NCBI RefSeq assembly: GCF_900109355.1
Contig: NZ_FOBF01000002.1
Span: forward strand, 592,430-656,429
DNA from: Nonomuraea pusilla
GTDB taxonomy: Bacteria; Actinomycetota; Actinomycetes; Streptosporangiales; Streptosporangiaceae
Reading direction: 5' to 3'
Length of the DNA: 64,000 nt
The notes under the pieces are model-generated. The model worked only from the letters and a program-made list of their open reading frames with translations. It did no database searches and was not told where the DNA came from. Of this stretch, positions 27,664 through 36,267 are shown one piece after another (the stretch's first letter is position 1; each line of letters starts with the position of its first letter). Position numbers and translations under genes: made by a program.

Positions 27664-28635
27664 TCAGGCGTCTGAAGGCCTCGACAGCGTGACACGGCCG
27701 GGCCTGCTCTCCTTCGGCTGTGCGAGCTTGCTCCGGACGACGAGAGCCATCCCGGCCAGCGTGAGCCCCATGCCGGCGAGCTGTGTCGGCGCGGGCGCAC
27801 CGGCGAGCTGCAGCAACGCCGAGCTGACGCCCACCAGTGGTGGCACGGCGAGGCCGAGTAGGGCGGAGTAGGACGGCCCGCCGGTCAGCAGGATGCGGTG
27901 CTGCAGGAGGTAGGCGGGCACGTAGACCACGACGCCGAGAACGACGAGCATGCCCAGCGCCGCCCAGCTGACCCGCTCGCCCGCCGCGATGTCCGCCGCC
28001 GCCCACGCGCCGAGCGGGATCGTCCCCACGGCGAAGATCGGCAGGATGCGCGGCGCCATCGGCCCCTGGTAGCCGCGGCTCGTCCGGCTGAAGTACAAGC
28101 CGTAGAAGGCCATGGAGAACATCGCCGCGAGCGCGACGAGCGACCCGAGCGCGACGTCGGCGCCGACCGTGCCCGCCAGCCGGGGGATCATGTAGAGCAC
28201 GGCGCCGGCGACCGCGATGGCCGTTCCGGCGATGGTGCGCGGCGGGGGCCAGGTGCGCAGCAGGACGCTCTCGGCGATCAGGACCACGGCCGGGGTGAGC
28301 GAGAGGGCCAGCGCGGGCAGCGCCGGTCCGGCGAGGCTGATCGCGACGGTCGAGAGCACCGTGTACGCGGTCACACCCGTCAGCGCGAGCAGCACGACCT
28401 GCCACCACCGGTACCTCGCCTCCTTGGTGTCCTTCGTGACCGGTGCGGCGCCGGCGGGCGACCACCAGGTGAGCGCGAGCAGGCCCAGGACGGTGAAGCC
28501 GGTCCGGCCTGCTGACACGATCGCGGTGCTCGCATCGCGCAGGGAAGCCTCGACGATCAGCCAGGTCGAGGCCAGCAGGACGACCAGCGCGACGGACTGC
28601 CAGATCAACCGCCCTCTGCCACCGTGCCCGCTCAC
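27664..28635 (-). CDS. EamA/DMT-family membrane transporter
   Basis: 323 residues with ten predicted hydrophobic helices in two EamA-type halves; small-residue rich (ALALSLTPAVVLIAESVLL in helix 4, LLGLAVPPLVGVSSALL in helix 9). Drug/metabolite transporter superfamily, substrate unknown. GTG start 28635 overlaps the stop of the glycosyltransferase gene in GTGA, so the two are made together and may export or recycle a glycoconjugate. Convergent with the GH92 gene. Confidence 0.85.
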   Translation of the reverse strand: MSGHGGRGRLIWQSVALVVLLASTWLIVEASLRDASTAIVSAGRTGFTVLGLLALTWWSPAGAAPVTKDTKEARYRWWQVVLLALTGVTAYTVLSTVAISLAGPALPALALSLTPAVVLIAESVLLRTWPPPRTIAGTAIAVAGAVLYMIPRLAGTVGADVALGSLVALAAMFSMAFYGLYFSRTSRGYQGPMAPRILPIFAVGTIPLGAWAAADIAAGERVSWAALGMLVVLGVVVYVPAYLLQHRILLTGGPSYSALLGLAVPPLVGVSSALLQLAGAPAPTQLAGMGLTLAGMALVVRSKLAQPKESRPGRVTLSRPSDA

Positions 28636-29696
28636 CGCGCGACGGTCTCGTAGACGGCGCAGGTGCCTTCCACCATCCGCGCGGCCGTGTACAGCTCCTG
28701 GTACCGGTCGCGCGCGCGGCCGGCCATGCCCGCGCCACGGTCCTCCCGTGCCAGGACGCTGAGCGCGGCTCCCGCCAGGGCGTGCGGGTCGTCAGGAGCG
28801 ACCAGCAGACCGTCCGTCTCGTGCCGGACCAGCTCCGGGATTCCGCCCACCGCCGCCGACACGATCGGGATCCCGGAAGCCATCGCCTCCAGGACGACGA
28901 GGCTGGCCGCGTCGCCCCGTGACGGCGCCAGGAGCACGTCCGCGCCGATCTCCGCGGTCAGGGCGCCCGACACGCTGCCGTAGAAGCGCACGTGCTCGGC
29001 GATCCCGAGGGCGGAGACCAGCCTGCGGAGGAGGGTCTCGTCGGGCCCCGTCCCCACGAGGTGCAGCTTCGCGCCAGGCAGGTGGCCGAGCATGAGCTCG
29101 AACGCGAGGATCGCGACGTCCACGCCCTTCTCGGGCGACAGGCGGCCGCAGTACAGCACCTGCGGTCCGGAGGCCGGCTCCAGCCTGAAGCTCGACGCGG
29201 TGGGGACGTCGACGCCGTTCGGCACGTAGTGGACGCGGCCCGCGTCCCCGAGGAACTTGCCGATGGCTCTCTGGGCGAACTCGGCGACGGCGATGACCGG
29301 GACTTCCGCGCCCGTGGCCACGGCGGCCTGGAGGAACGGGTCGACCGGGTTGTACATGTGCTGCGTGTACAGCAGCGGCGTCCCGATCGTGGTGGAGAGC
29401 TCCTTGCCGCGGAAGCCGGCGTGCATCAAGTGGGCGTGGATCAGGTTCGGCCGCCAGGCGGCGCCCGTTTCGAAGAGGGCGGCGGGGTCGTCGGACTCCC
29501 CCGGCACCGGCAGCAGGGTCGGGTCGACGAAGACGTCGGCGCCCGCCCTGCGGCAGTGCTCGGTCAGGACGCCGTCGCTTCCGGCTACCACGCCGACCTT
29601 CAATCCGCGGGCGATCTGGTGGGTCACCTGGGTGGCGACGTGGCTGACCGTTCCACCGGTCGTGGGGCCGCACTGCACCAGATGCATGACGCGCAT
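28632..29696 (-). CDS. Glycosyltransferase family 4
   Basis: 354-residue retaining GT-B glycosyltransferase. An N-terminal acceptor domain (VMHLVQCGPTTGGTVSHVA, with the GG loop) precedes a C-terminal donor domain with YCGRLSPEKGVD and the nucleotide-binding LLAPSRGDAASLVVLEAMASG region, in which the second Glu of the EX7E pattern is kept but the first position reads Gly-Asp. It could make a glycolipid, a sugar-decorated natural product or a disaccharide. ATG 29696 has AAAGGA upstream. Coupled to a DMT transporter; separated from the SDR gene by a hairpin. Confidence 0.88.
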   Translation of the reverse strand: MRVMHLVQCGPTTGGTVSHVATQVTHQIARGLKVGVVAGSDGVLTEHCRRAGADVFVDPTLLPVPGESDDPAALFETGAAWRPNLIHAHLMHAGFRGKELSTTIGTPLLYTQHMYNPVDPFLQAAVATGAEVPVIAVAEFAQRAIGKFLGDAGRVHYVPNGVDVPTASSFRLEPASGPQVLYCGRLSPEKGVDVAILAFELMLGHLPGAKLHLVGTGPDETLLRRLVSALGIAEHVRFYGSVSGALTAEIGADVLLAPSRGDAASLVVLEAMASGIPIVSAAVGGIPELVRHETDGLLVAPDDPHALAGAALSVLAREDRGAGMAGRARDRYQELYTAARMVEGTCAVYETVAR

Positions 29697-29741
29697 GTGT
29701 TGCGTCCTTTCCTGACGGGCCGTTCGGGCTGAGGGCGCGAA

Positions 29742-29776
29742 GCGCGCGCCGGCGTGGCCCTCTCACCGGCGCGCGC
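29742..29776 (-). terminator. GC-rich hairpin between the SDR and GT4 genes
   Basis: 11-bp perfect stem (29742-29752 with 29766-29776) and 13-nt loop, 18 bp after the SDR stop on the minus strand. It could end the xylA-side transcript or reduce read-through into the GT4 gene. Confidence 0.55.
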
Positions 29777-29793
29777 GTGGGTATGCCTGGTGG

Positions 29794-30642
29794 TCAGCTG
29801 CCTTCGACGGAACGGGCCATCACGGCGTTGCCCGCGGTGAGGCCGCCGTCGACGGTCAGGACCGACCCGGTGATCCAGCCGGCGCTGTCGGAGGCCAGGA
29901 AGCAGATCGACGTCGCGACGTCGTCCGGCTCCCCGACCCGCCCCAGCGGGTACCACTGCTTGAGCGCCTCGAAGGTGGCCGGGTTCTTGGCGATCTGCTC
30001 GTCCCACGCCGGGGTGCGGATGGTCCCGGGGCTGACGGCGTTCACCCGGATGCCGTGCCCGCCGTACTCCACGGCCAGCGAGCGGGTCAGCGAGACGATC
30101 GCCGCCTTGGCAGCGCTGTAGGAGGGGTGACCGAAGAAGGCGAAGGCGTTCACCGAGACGACGTTCACGATCACGCCGTCACCGCGGGCCATCATGGCGG
30201 GCAGTGCCGCCTGCGCGCAGCGCACCGCGCCTTTGACGATCACGTCGAGGTCGGTGTCCCAGAGGAGTTGCGGAGCCTCGTGGAAGCGGGGCGGCACTGG
30301 GCAGGCCACGATGGCGTTGTTGACCAGCACGTCCACGGGGGCGCCCAACTGCTGCCCGGCCGTGGCGAACCCCGCCGCCACGCTTTCGGTGTGCGTGACG
30401 TCCAGCCGCAGGCCGATCGCCCTGCCGCCATCCGCGGTGATCTCCCTGGCGAGGCCGACCGCGCCGCACTCGTCGATGTCGGTGACGGCCACCGACGCGC
30501 CCGAGGCCGCCAGCCGCCGTGCCGTCACCCGGCCGACGCCCCCGGCTGCGCCGGTCACCAGCGCCACCCTTCCCCTCAGGTCGAACCGGTCCTGGCGCCC
30601 GCTCACGCCGCTCGGGTCGAACTCGTCCTGACGGCCGCTCAT
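29794..30642 (-). CDS. Short-chain dehydrogenase/reductase
   Basis: 282-residue classical SDR: cofactor motif TGAAGGVG near residue 30, VNNA, active Tyr-X3-Lys in YSAAK, and C-terminal GSVLTVDGG. Probably oxidises a sugar, polyol or sugar acid, given its place in a sugar operon. The N-terminal 25 residues contain an imperfect duplication (SGRQDEFD, then SGRQDRFD) ahead of the SDR core, so the true start may be the internal one. ATG 30642 overlaps the Gfo/Idh stop in ATGA. Confidence 0.9.
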   Translation of the reverse strand: MSGRQDEFDPSGVSGRQDRFDLRGRVALVTGAAGGVGRVTARRLAASGASVAVTDIDECGAVGLAREITADGGRAIGLRLDVTHTESVAAGFATAGQQLGAPVDVLVNNAIVACPVPPRFHEAPQLLWDTDLDVIVKGAVRCAQAALPAMMARGDGVIVNVVSVNAFAFFGHPSYSAAKAAIVSLTRSLAVEYGGHGIRVNAVSPGTIRTPAWDEQIAKNPATFEALKQWYPLGRVGEPDDVATSICFLASDSAGWITGSVLTVDGGLTAGNAVMARSVEGS

Positions 30643-31820
30643 GCCGGCTCCACCTGCCCGTTGTCGAAGTAGGCCCGCAGTGATTCCTCCAGTTCGGGCA
30701 CGCGCAGGAGGGCACCGCCGTCCCGCAGCGACCGGGTGGCCAGGTCACCGGCGGCCACCGCCGTCCGCGCGTCCACCGGCGAGGTGTCGGTGGGCCCGCC
30801 CTCACGAACGAACCGGACGAACTCCTCGATCACCTTCGCGTCCGCCCCTCCATGCCCGTCGACCTGCCCGGGGATGCGGAACTCGGCGTCCCCGGCCGGG
30901 TCGTAGTCGCGCCGGCCGGTGTTCCACAGGCGGATCGTGCCCCCCGGCTCGTCACCGAAGTTCTCCAGCCGCCCGGCGTCGCCGATCACCGTGAAGGAGC
31001 GCCAGTAGTCAGGGGTGTAGTGGCACTGCTGGTAAGCGGCGAGCACCCCGTTGTCCAGGCGCAGGTTGAGCAGCGCGAGATCCTCGACGTCGATCACCGG
31101 GTTGAGCCCGCGCTGCCTCGACGGCGGCCACTGCTCCTTGCTCAGCCAGTTCTCCGGCTTGGGCGCCCCCGCCTCGCGCCGCGGCAGGTCACCGTAGACG
31201 GTCAGCCCGCCCATCGCCTGCACCGCCTCGGTGGAGCCCCCGACGATCCAGTGCATGGCGTCGAGGTCGTGGCAGGCCTTCTGCAGCAGCAGACTGTTGA
31301 CCTTGGACCGCTCGGCGTGCCAGTCCTTGAAGAAGTAGTCGCCGCCGTGGCCCACGAAGTGGCGGATCCAGACCGCCTTGGGGGTGCCGATCTGTCCCTC
31401 GCGCACGAGCCGGCGCATCAGACGTACCACTCCCATGTGCCGCATGTTGTGCCCGACGTACAGGCGGGAGCCTGACTCCCTGGCGGCGCGCAGCACGGCG
31501 TCGGCGTCGGCCACCGTCGTCGCCATCGGTTTCTCCAGGTAGACGGCCTTGCCGGCGCTCAGCGCGTCGATGGCGACCCGGGCGTGGGTGTGGTCGGGGG
31601 TGGCCACCAGCACCGCGTCGATGTCGTCGCGGTCCAGCACGCGGCGGTAGTCGGTCTCGGCGGCGTTCGTGCCGAAGAAGCGGGCCTCTGTGCGGAGGGT
31701 GGCCTCGTCCAGATCGCAGACCGCGGTGACACGCGATCCGCGGCCTGGTTCGCGGTGGGCGGCGACGGCGAGGCTGCGCCTGAGTCCCAGTCCGATGGCG
31801 GCGATTCGGAGATCATCCAT
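30639..31820 (-). CDS. Gfo/Idh/MocA-family oxidoreductase (first)
   Basis: 393-residue NAD(P)-dependent sugar or cyclitol dehydrogenase. Rossmann start RIAAIGLGLRRSLAV, TPDHTHARVAIDALSAGKAVYLEKPMA with the EKP lysine motif, and a family-typical ACHDLDAMHWIVGG with the catalytic His region. ATG 31820 (MDDLRIAAIG) is the natural start; an in-frame extension to 32075 lacks family similarity. Operon with the overlapping SDR gene and downstream of xylA. Possible roles are oxidation of an imported glycoside or polyol; no specific substrate can be assigned. Confidence 0.88.
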   Translation of the reverse strand: MDDLRIAAIGLGLRRSLAVAAHREPGRGSRVTAVCDLDEATLRTEARFFGTNAAETDYRRVLDRDDIDAVLVATPDHTHARVAIDALSAGKAVYLEKPMATTVADADAVLRAARESGSRLYVGHNMRHMGVVRLMRRLVREGQIGTPKAVWIRHFVGHGGDYFFKDWHAERSKVNSLLLQKACHDLDAMHWIVGGSTEAVQAMGGLTVYGDLPRREAGAPKPENWLSKEQWPPSRQRGLNPVIDVEDLALLNLRLDNGVLAAYQQCHYTPDYWRSFTVIGDAGRLENFGDEPGGTIRLWNTGRRDYDPAGDAEFRIPGQVDGHGGADAKVIEEFVRFVREGGPTDTSPVDARTAVAAGDLATRSLRDGGALLRVPELEESLRAYFDNGQVEPA

Positions 31821-32140
31821 GCTCTGTCGGGCTCCATCACGTTGAGTCGTCGAGCTGTGTTCCCCGCACCACGCTGTGCGGCCGGACGGCACTCGCGGGG
31901 CCGTTGTCATGAAGATGCCCAATATTGCACGCAAAGACAAGGCTTGAAGCTGTTTTGCGCACTCGTACACTCTTTCGCGTCGACGCTCGCGTGCCGGCGA
32001 CGCCTCGTCCCATCGGGTCCGGAGTTCCAAGGCGGCTGCGAGGTCTCCGGTAGGCGGTTCGTCCTGCTCGGCCAACCACCTGCCGGTGACCTCCCTCGTC
32101 GCCGGACTACGGCCGTCTCCCAGCCGTCAGCCCGATGTCT
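31821..32140. other. Intergenic region between xylA and the Gfo/Idh gene
   Basis: 320 bases with lower GC than its surroundings. It contains the palindrome CAATATTG (31920-31927) and the 11-mer CGCAAAGACAA (31930-31940), which recurs in the ROK regulator intergenic region (50693-50703). It probably holds the promoter of the Gfo/Idh-SDR operon. A frame open across it on the minus strand has no protein similarity that I recognise. Confidence 0.45.
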
Positions 32141-33316
32141 TCAGCCGCGCGCCGCGAGCAGATGGTCCATGGCGAGTTGGTCGAGGCGTTCGAAGGCCAT
32201 CCCGCGTTCCACGGCGGCCTGCACATCGAACTCCTCGTAGGCGGTGCGGTCCGCGAGAAACCCCGCCAGGGTCTCGTGCTCGCCCAGCGTCGTCTGCGCC
32301 AGTTCGTCCAGGCGCGAGGCACGCAGGGCCTCCTGAACCTCCGGATCGGCGCGGAAGGCCGCGGCCCGCTCCTTGAGGATGAGGTAGTTGCGCATGCACC
32401 CGGCGGCCGAGGCCCACACCCCGTCGAGGTCCTCGGTCCGCGGCGGTTTGAAGTCGAAATGGCGGGGACCGTCGTAGCCGCCGGTCTCCAGCAGGTCCAC
32501 CAGCCAGAAGGCGGCCCGCAGGTCACCGGCGCCGAAGCGCAGGTCCTGGTCGTACTTGATGCCGTTCTGGCCGTTGAGATCGATGTGGAAGAGCTTGCCC
32601 GCCCACAGTGCCTGAGCGATGCCGTGCGGGAAGTTCAGGCCGGCCATCTGCTCGTGGCCGACCTCGGGGTTGACGCCGTAGAGTTCGGGCCGTTCCAGGC
32701 GCTCGATGAAGGCGAGCGCGTGTCCGATGGTCGGCAGGAGGATGTCGCCGCGCGGCTCGTTCGGCTTCGGCTCGATCGCGAAACGCAGATCGTAGCCCTG
32801 CTCCAGGACATACGCGCCCAGCAGGTCGAAGGCCTCCTTCATCCGGTCCAGGGCGGTGCGGACGTCCTTGGCGGCGCCGGACTCCGCGCCTTCACGGCCT
32901 CCCCAGGCGACGTACGTCTTCGCGCCCAGCTCGGCGGCGAGGTCGATGTTGCGGATGGTCTTGCGCAGCGCGAAGCGGCGTACGTCGCGGTCGTTGGCGG
33001 TGAAGCCCCCGTCCTTGAAGACGGGGTGGGTGAAGAGGTTCGTCGTGGCCATCGGGACGGTCATGCCGGTGGCGTCCAGGGCCTGCCGGAACCGCTTGAC
33101 GCGCTCTTCGCGCTCTGCTTCCGAGGCGCCGAACGGGATCAGGTCGTCGTCGTGGAACGTCACGCCGTAGGCGCCGAGGTCGGCGAGCCGTCTGACGGAC
33201 TCGGCGGGATCGAGCGCCGGCCGGGTGGCGTCGCCGAAGGGATCCCTTCCCTGCCAGCCGACCGTCCACAGTCCGAAGCTGAATCTGTCCTCCGGGGTGG
33301 GGGTGTGACTCATCAT
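32141..33316 (-). CDS. xylA: Xylose isomerase
   Basis: Converts D-xylose to D-xylulose (and glucose to fructose). About 390 residues, the class I length of Streptomyces enzymes. Begins [20 protein letters not shown]; catalytic His in [12 protein letters not shown]; metal and substrate residues in [39 protein letters not shown] and [11 protein letters not shown]. Two adjacent ATGs (33316, 33313); the second has the better distance to GAGGGAGG. Divergent from xylB with a shared palindromic region. Confidence 0.97.
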   Translation of the reverse strand: MMSHTPTPEDRFSFGLWTVGWQGRDPFGDATRPALDPAESVRRLADLGAYGVTFHDDDLIPFGASEAEREERVKRFRQALDATGMTVPMATTNLFTHPVFKDGGFTANDRDVRRFALRKTIRNIDLAAELGAKTYVAWGGREGAESGAAKDVRTALDRMKEAFDLLGAYVLEQGYDLRFAIEPKPNEPRGDILLPTIGHALAFIERLERPELYGVNPEVGHEQMAGLNFPHGIAQALWAGKLFHIDLNGQNGIKYDQDLRFGAGDLRAAFWLVDLLETGGYDGPRHFDFKPPRTEDLDGVWASAAGCMRNYLILKERAAAFRADPEVQEALRASRLDELAQTTLGEHETLAGFLADRTAYEEFDVQAAVERGMAFERLDQLAMDHLLAARG

Positions 33317-33347
33317 GCCTCCCTCAGGGGGTGGGTCTATTTGTCAT

Positions 33348-33378
33348 GGCGCTTAACAAATTAGTATCTTAAGGCGCC
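33348..33378. promoter_or_regulatory. Xylose operator candidate in the xylA-xylB divergent region
   Basis: GGCGCTTAA (33348-33356) faces TTAAGGCGCC (33369-33378): a 9-bp inverted repeat with one bulged G and an AT-rich 12-bp spacer. It sits centrally in the 122-bp region between two divergent xylose genes and is the likely binding site of the ROK regulator encoded at 35032. Confidence 0.6.
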
Positions 33379-33438
33379 CCGGGGAACCCCTGACGCATCC
33401 GCATCCCGGGATCCGCGCAAGGAGACGAGGGCGAAGAG

Positions 33439-34893
33439 ATGTCAGCAGCCGTGCCCGTCCATGAAGGGCCACTGGTCATCGGAGTGGACAGCTCCACGCA
33501 ATCGACGAAGGCGCTGGTCGTCGACGTCGCGACCGGCGCAGTGGTGGCGCGAGGGCAGGCCCCTCACACGGTGAGCGGCGGAGCAGCGGGCGACGGCAAG
33601 GAGAGCGACCCCGAGCAGTGGTGGGCGGCGCTCCGGGAGGCGCTCGCGCAGTGCGAACCGTACGCCCCACAGGCGGCCGCCATCTCCATCGGCGGCCAGC
33701 AGCACGGACTCGTCACGCTGGACCGCTCCGGTCTGCCGGTACGGCCCGCGCTGCTGTGGAACGACGTCCGCTCCGCACCTCAGCGTGACCGGCTCATCGG
33801 CGAACTGGGCGGCTTCCAGGCGTGGGCGGAGCGAACCGGCAGCGTCCCCGCGCCGTCCTTCACGGTCACGAAATGGGCCTGGCTTCGGGAGAACGAGCCG
33901 GAAGCCGCCCGTGCCACGGCGGCTGTGCGCCTCCCCCACGACTACCTGACGGAACGGCTCACCGGGCAGGGCGTGACAGACCGAGGCGACGCCTCGGGCA
34001 CCGGCTGGTGGGCGTCCGCGTCAGAAGCCTACGACGAGGAGATCCTGGCGCATGTAGGGCTCTCCCCCGACCTGCTGCCGCGAGTACTGCCGCACGGCGC
34101 AGCAGCCGGAACCGTACAGAACCTTCCCGACCTGCCCGTGGCCGCCGGCGCCCTGGTCGCCGCCGGCACCGGCGACAACATGGCGGCAGCCCTCGGGCTC
34201 GGCCTGCGACCAGGCCGGCCGGTCCTCAGTCTCGGCACCTCCGGCACCGTCTACGCCGTCTCAGCCCGCAGACCTGCCGACCCCACAGGCGTCGTCGCGG
34301 GGTTCGCGGACGCCCGCGACGCGTGGTTGCCGCTCGCCTGCACCCTCAACTGCACGCTGGCCGTCGACAGGATCGCCGGTCTCCTCGGCCGCGACCGCGA
34401 GGCGGTCGAACAGGGCGGCTCGACGGTCCTGCTTCCCTTCCTGGACGGCGAGCGCACTCCCGACCTCCCGCTGGCCTCCGGCCTGCTGTACGGACTCCGC
34501 CACGGCACGACGCCCGGACAGGTGCTGCAGGCCGCGTACGACGGCGCCGTCTTCGCCCTGCTCACAGCACTGGACCGGGTCCTCGACGAGGACGCCGCGC
34601 CAGATGCCCCCATCCTGCTCATCGGAGGCGGCGCCAGGGGAACGGCGTGGCGTGAAACGGTCCGCAGGCTGAGCGGACGCCCCGTGCGCGTGCCGAGCGC
34701 CGGGGACCTGGTCGCCCTCGGCGCCGCCGCACAGGCGGCAGGGCTGCTGCTGGGTGAGGACCCGGCAGCGGTGGCACGCGGCTGGGCCACCACGGAAGGC
34801 CCCCTGTACGAGCCGGTCCAGCGTGACGACGCGGCGCTGCACCGCATCAGGCAGGTCATGTCAGGGGCGCAGGAGTTGCTCGGGCGTGGCTGA
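33439..34893 (+). CDS. xylB: Xylulokinase
   Basis: Phosphorylates D-xylulose to xylulose 5-phosphate for the pentose phosphate pathway. 484 residues of the FGGY kinase family: VIGVDSSTQSTKALVVD at the N-terminus, the xylulokinase SIGGQQHGLVTLD, LLWNDVRS, GDNMAAALGLG, LSLGTSGTVY and the C-terminal LIGGGARGTAWRETVRRL. ATG 33439 has an AAGGAGACGAGGG ribosome region. Followed by the ROK regulator 138 bp downstream. Confidence 0.96.
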   Translation: MSAAVPVHEGPLVIGVDSSTQSTKALVVDVATGAVVARGQAPHTVSGGAAGDGKESDPEQWWAALREALAQCEPYAPQAAAISIGGQQHGLVTLDRSGLPVRPALLWNDVRSAPQRDRLIGELGGFQAWAERTGSVPAPSFTVTKWAWLRENEPEAARATAAVRLPHDYLTERLTGQGVTDRGDASGTGWWASASEAYDEEILAHVGLSPDLLPRVLPHGAAAGTVQNLPDLPVAAGALVAAGTGDNMAAALGLGLRPGRPVLSLGTSGTVYAVSARRPADPTGVVAGFADARDAWLPLACTLNCTLAVDRIAGLLGRDREAVEQGGSTVLLPFLDGERTPDLPLASGLLYGLRHGTTPGQVLQAAYDGAVFALLTALDRVLDEDAAPDAPILLIGGGARGTAWRETVRRLSGRPVRVPSAGDLVALGAAAQAAGLLLGEDPAAVARGWATTEGPLYEPVQRDDAALHRIRQVMSGAQELLGRG

Positions 34894-35031
34894 GCCTGCG
34901 GGCGGCGTAGCCTGACACCCGGCGGTTCCCGCCCGGCGCCGAAGGGTCCCGGATCTCTCCACGAGCCGCCGTCGCCACGCCGGTGGCGCCCGCGGCCCGC
35001 GAGACACGAAGACCGCTCGAGAGGAGTTCAG

Positions 35032-36267
35032 GTGTCAGAGCCACCGTCCATCACGCAGCAGGAGATGCGTCGGCGCAACCTTTCGCTCGTCATGCATGCC
35101 GTGGCCAGGAGCGGGCCACTGTCCCGTGCATCCGTCGCGTCCCGCATCGGCCTGACGCGGGCCGCTGTGTCGACGCTCGTCGACGAGCTCATAGGTGCCG
35201 GGCTGCTCGTGGAACTCGGGCCGTCGCGCCCGGGAACGGTGGGGCGCCCTGGCAGCGCGCTGCAGCTCAACGAGCAGGGCCCGGCGGGTCTTGGCGCGGA
35301 GATCGGAGTCGACCACCTCGCCGTGTGCGCGGTGGATCTGAGCGGACGGGTGCGGGCGCGCATCGTGTCCGAGGCCGCCAACCGGAACCGTGCGCCCGGA
35401 CCGGTGCTCGACGACCTCGCCGATCTCGTCCGGCAGGTTTCGGCGCAGGCGGAGGATCAGGGACTACGGCCGGTGGGGCTCGCCGTCGCGGTGCCAGGAC
35501 TGGTGGCGAGCGGGTCGTCGTCCGTGGTGCGCGCTCCCAATCTCGGCTGGGAAGGCGTGGACGTCGCACCCTCGTTTCCCGCTCTCCCCCTGACGGTCGA
35601 CAACGAGGCCAACTACGGTGCGCTCGCCGAGCTGTGGCTCGGCGGCCACGACCCCGCCCCGCGTGACCTGGTGCACGTCTCAGCCGAGGCGGGCATCGGC
35701 GCGGCGGTCGTCATCGACGGACGACTGCTGCGCGGGACGCACGGCTTCGCGGGGGAGCTCGGTCACGTGCCGGTCCGGCCAGAAGGCCCGCCGTGCGCGT
35801 GCGGTGGACGGGGCTGCCTGGAGCAGTACGCGGGTGAGGAAGCTCTGCTGCGGGCGAGCGGCGTCGATCCAGCGCAGGCGGCGGCCCGGCATCCGGGTCC
35901 CGGCCGCCCGATCGCGTATCTGGCGGAGCGCGCGGGCGACGGCGACCAGCAGGTGCGGCGCGCGCTGCGCGAGGCCGGCAAGGCGCTCGGGATAGCGCTC
36001 GCGGGCGTCGTCAATCTCCTCGACCCGCAGAAAGTGGTGCTCGGCGGCGGTCTTTCTCCCCTGCTGCCGTGGCTGCTGCCCGCGTTGGAGCGAGAGCTGG
36101 ACCGCCGCGTCATGGATCCGGGTCGCGTGGGTCAAGGCGCGGTGACCGTATCTCGTCTGGGCGCGGACGGTCCGCTCCTCGGCGCGGCCAACTCGGTCGT
36201 GCAGGCGTGTCTCGACAACCCGACCTGGCTCAGGACGAGAGGCACAGGCGCAGGAGCAAGTCCTTGA
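35032..36267 (+). CDS. xylR: ROK-family xylose operon repressor
   Basis: 411 residues: an N-terminal winged helix (about 1-75, ASVASRIGLTRAAVSTLVDELI) fused to an ROK sugar-kinase-like domain with DNEANYGALAEL, GELGHVPV and the zinc motif CACGGRGCLEQ. XylR-type ROK proteins release DNA on binding xylose. GTG 35032 is preceded by GAGGAG. Its stop at 36267 lies beyond the stop of the convergent phosphodiesterase gene, so the two coding ends overlap by 38 bp. Assignment to xylose rests on its position next to xylB. Confidence 0.88.
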   Translation: MSEPPSITQQEMRRRNLSLVMHAVARSGPLSRASVASRIGLTRAAVSTLVDELIGAGLLVELGPSRPGTVGRPGSALQLNEQGPAGLGAEIGVDHLAVCAVDLSGRVRARIVSEAANRNRAPGPVLDDLADLVRQVSAQAEDQGLRPVGLAVAVPGLVASGSSSVVRAPNLGWEGVDVAPSFPALPLTVDNEANYGALAELWLGGHDPAPRDLVHVSAEAGIGAAVVIDGRLLRGTHGFAGELGHVPVRPEGPPCACGGRGCLEQYAGEEALLRASGVDPAQAAARHPGPGRPIAYLAERAGDGDQQVRRALREAGKALGIALAGVVNLLDPQKVVLGGGLSPLLPWLLPALERELDRRVMDPGRVGQGAVTVSRLGADGPLLGAANSVVQACLDNPTWLRTRGTGAGASP

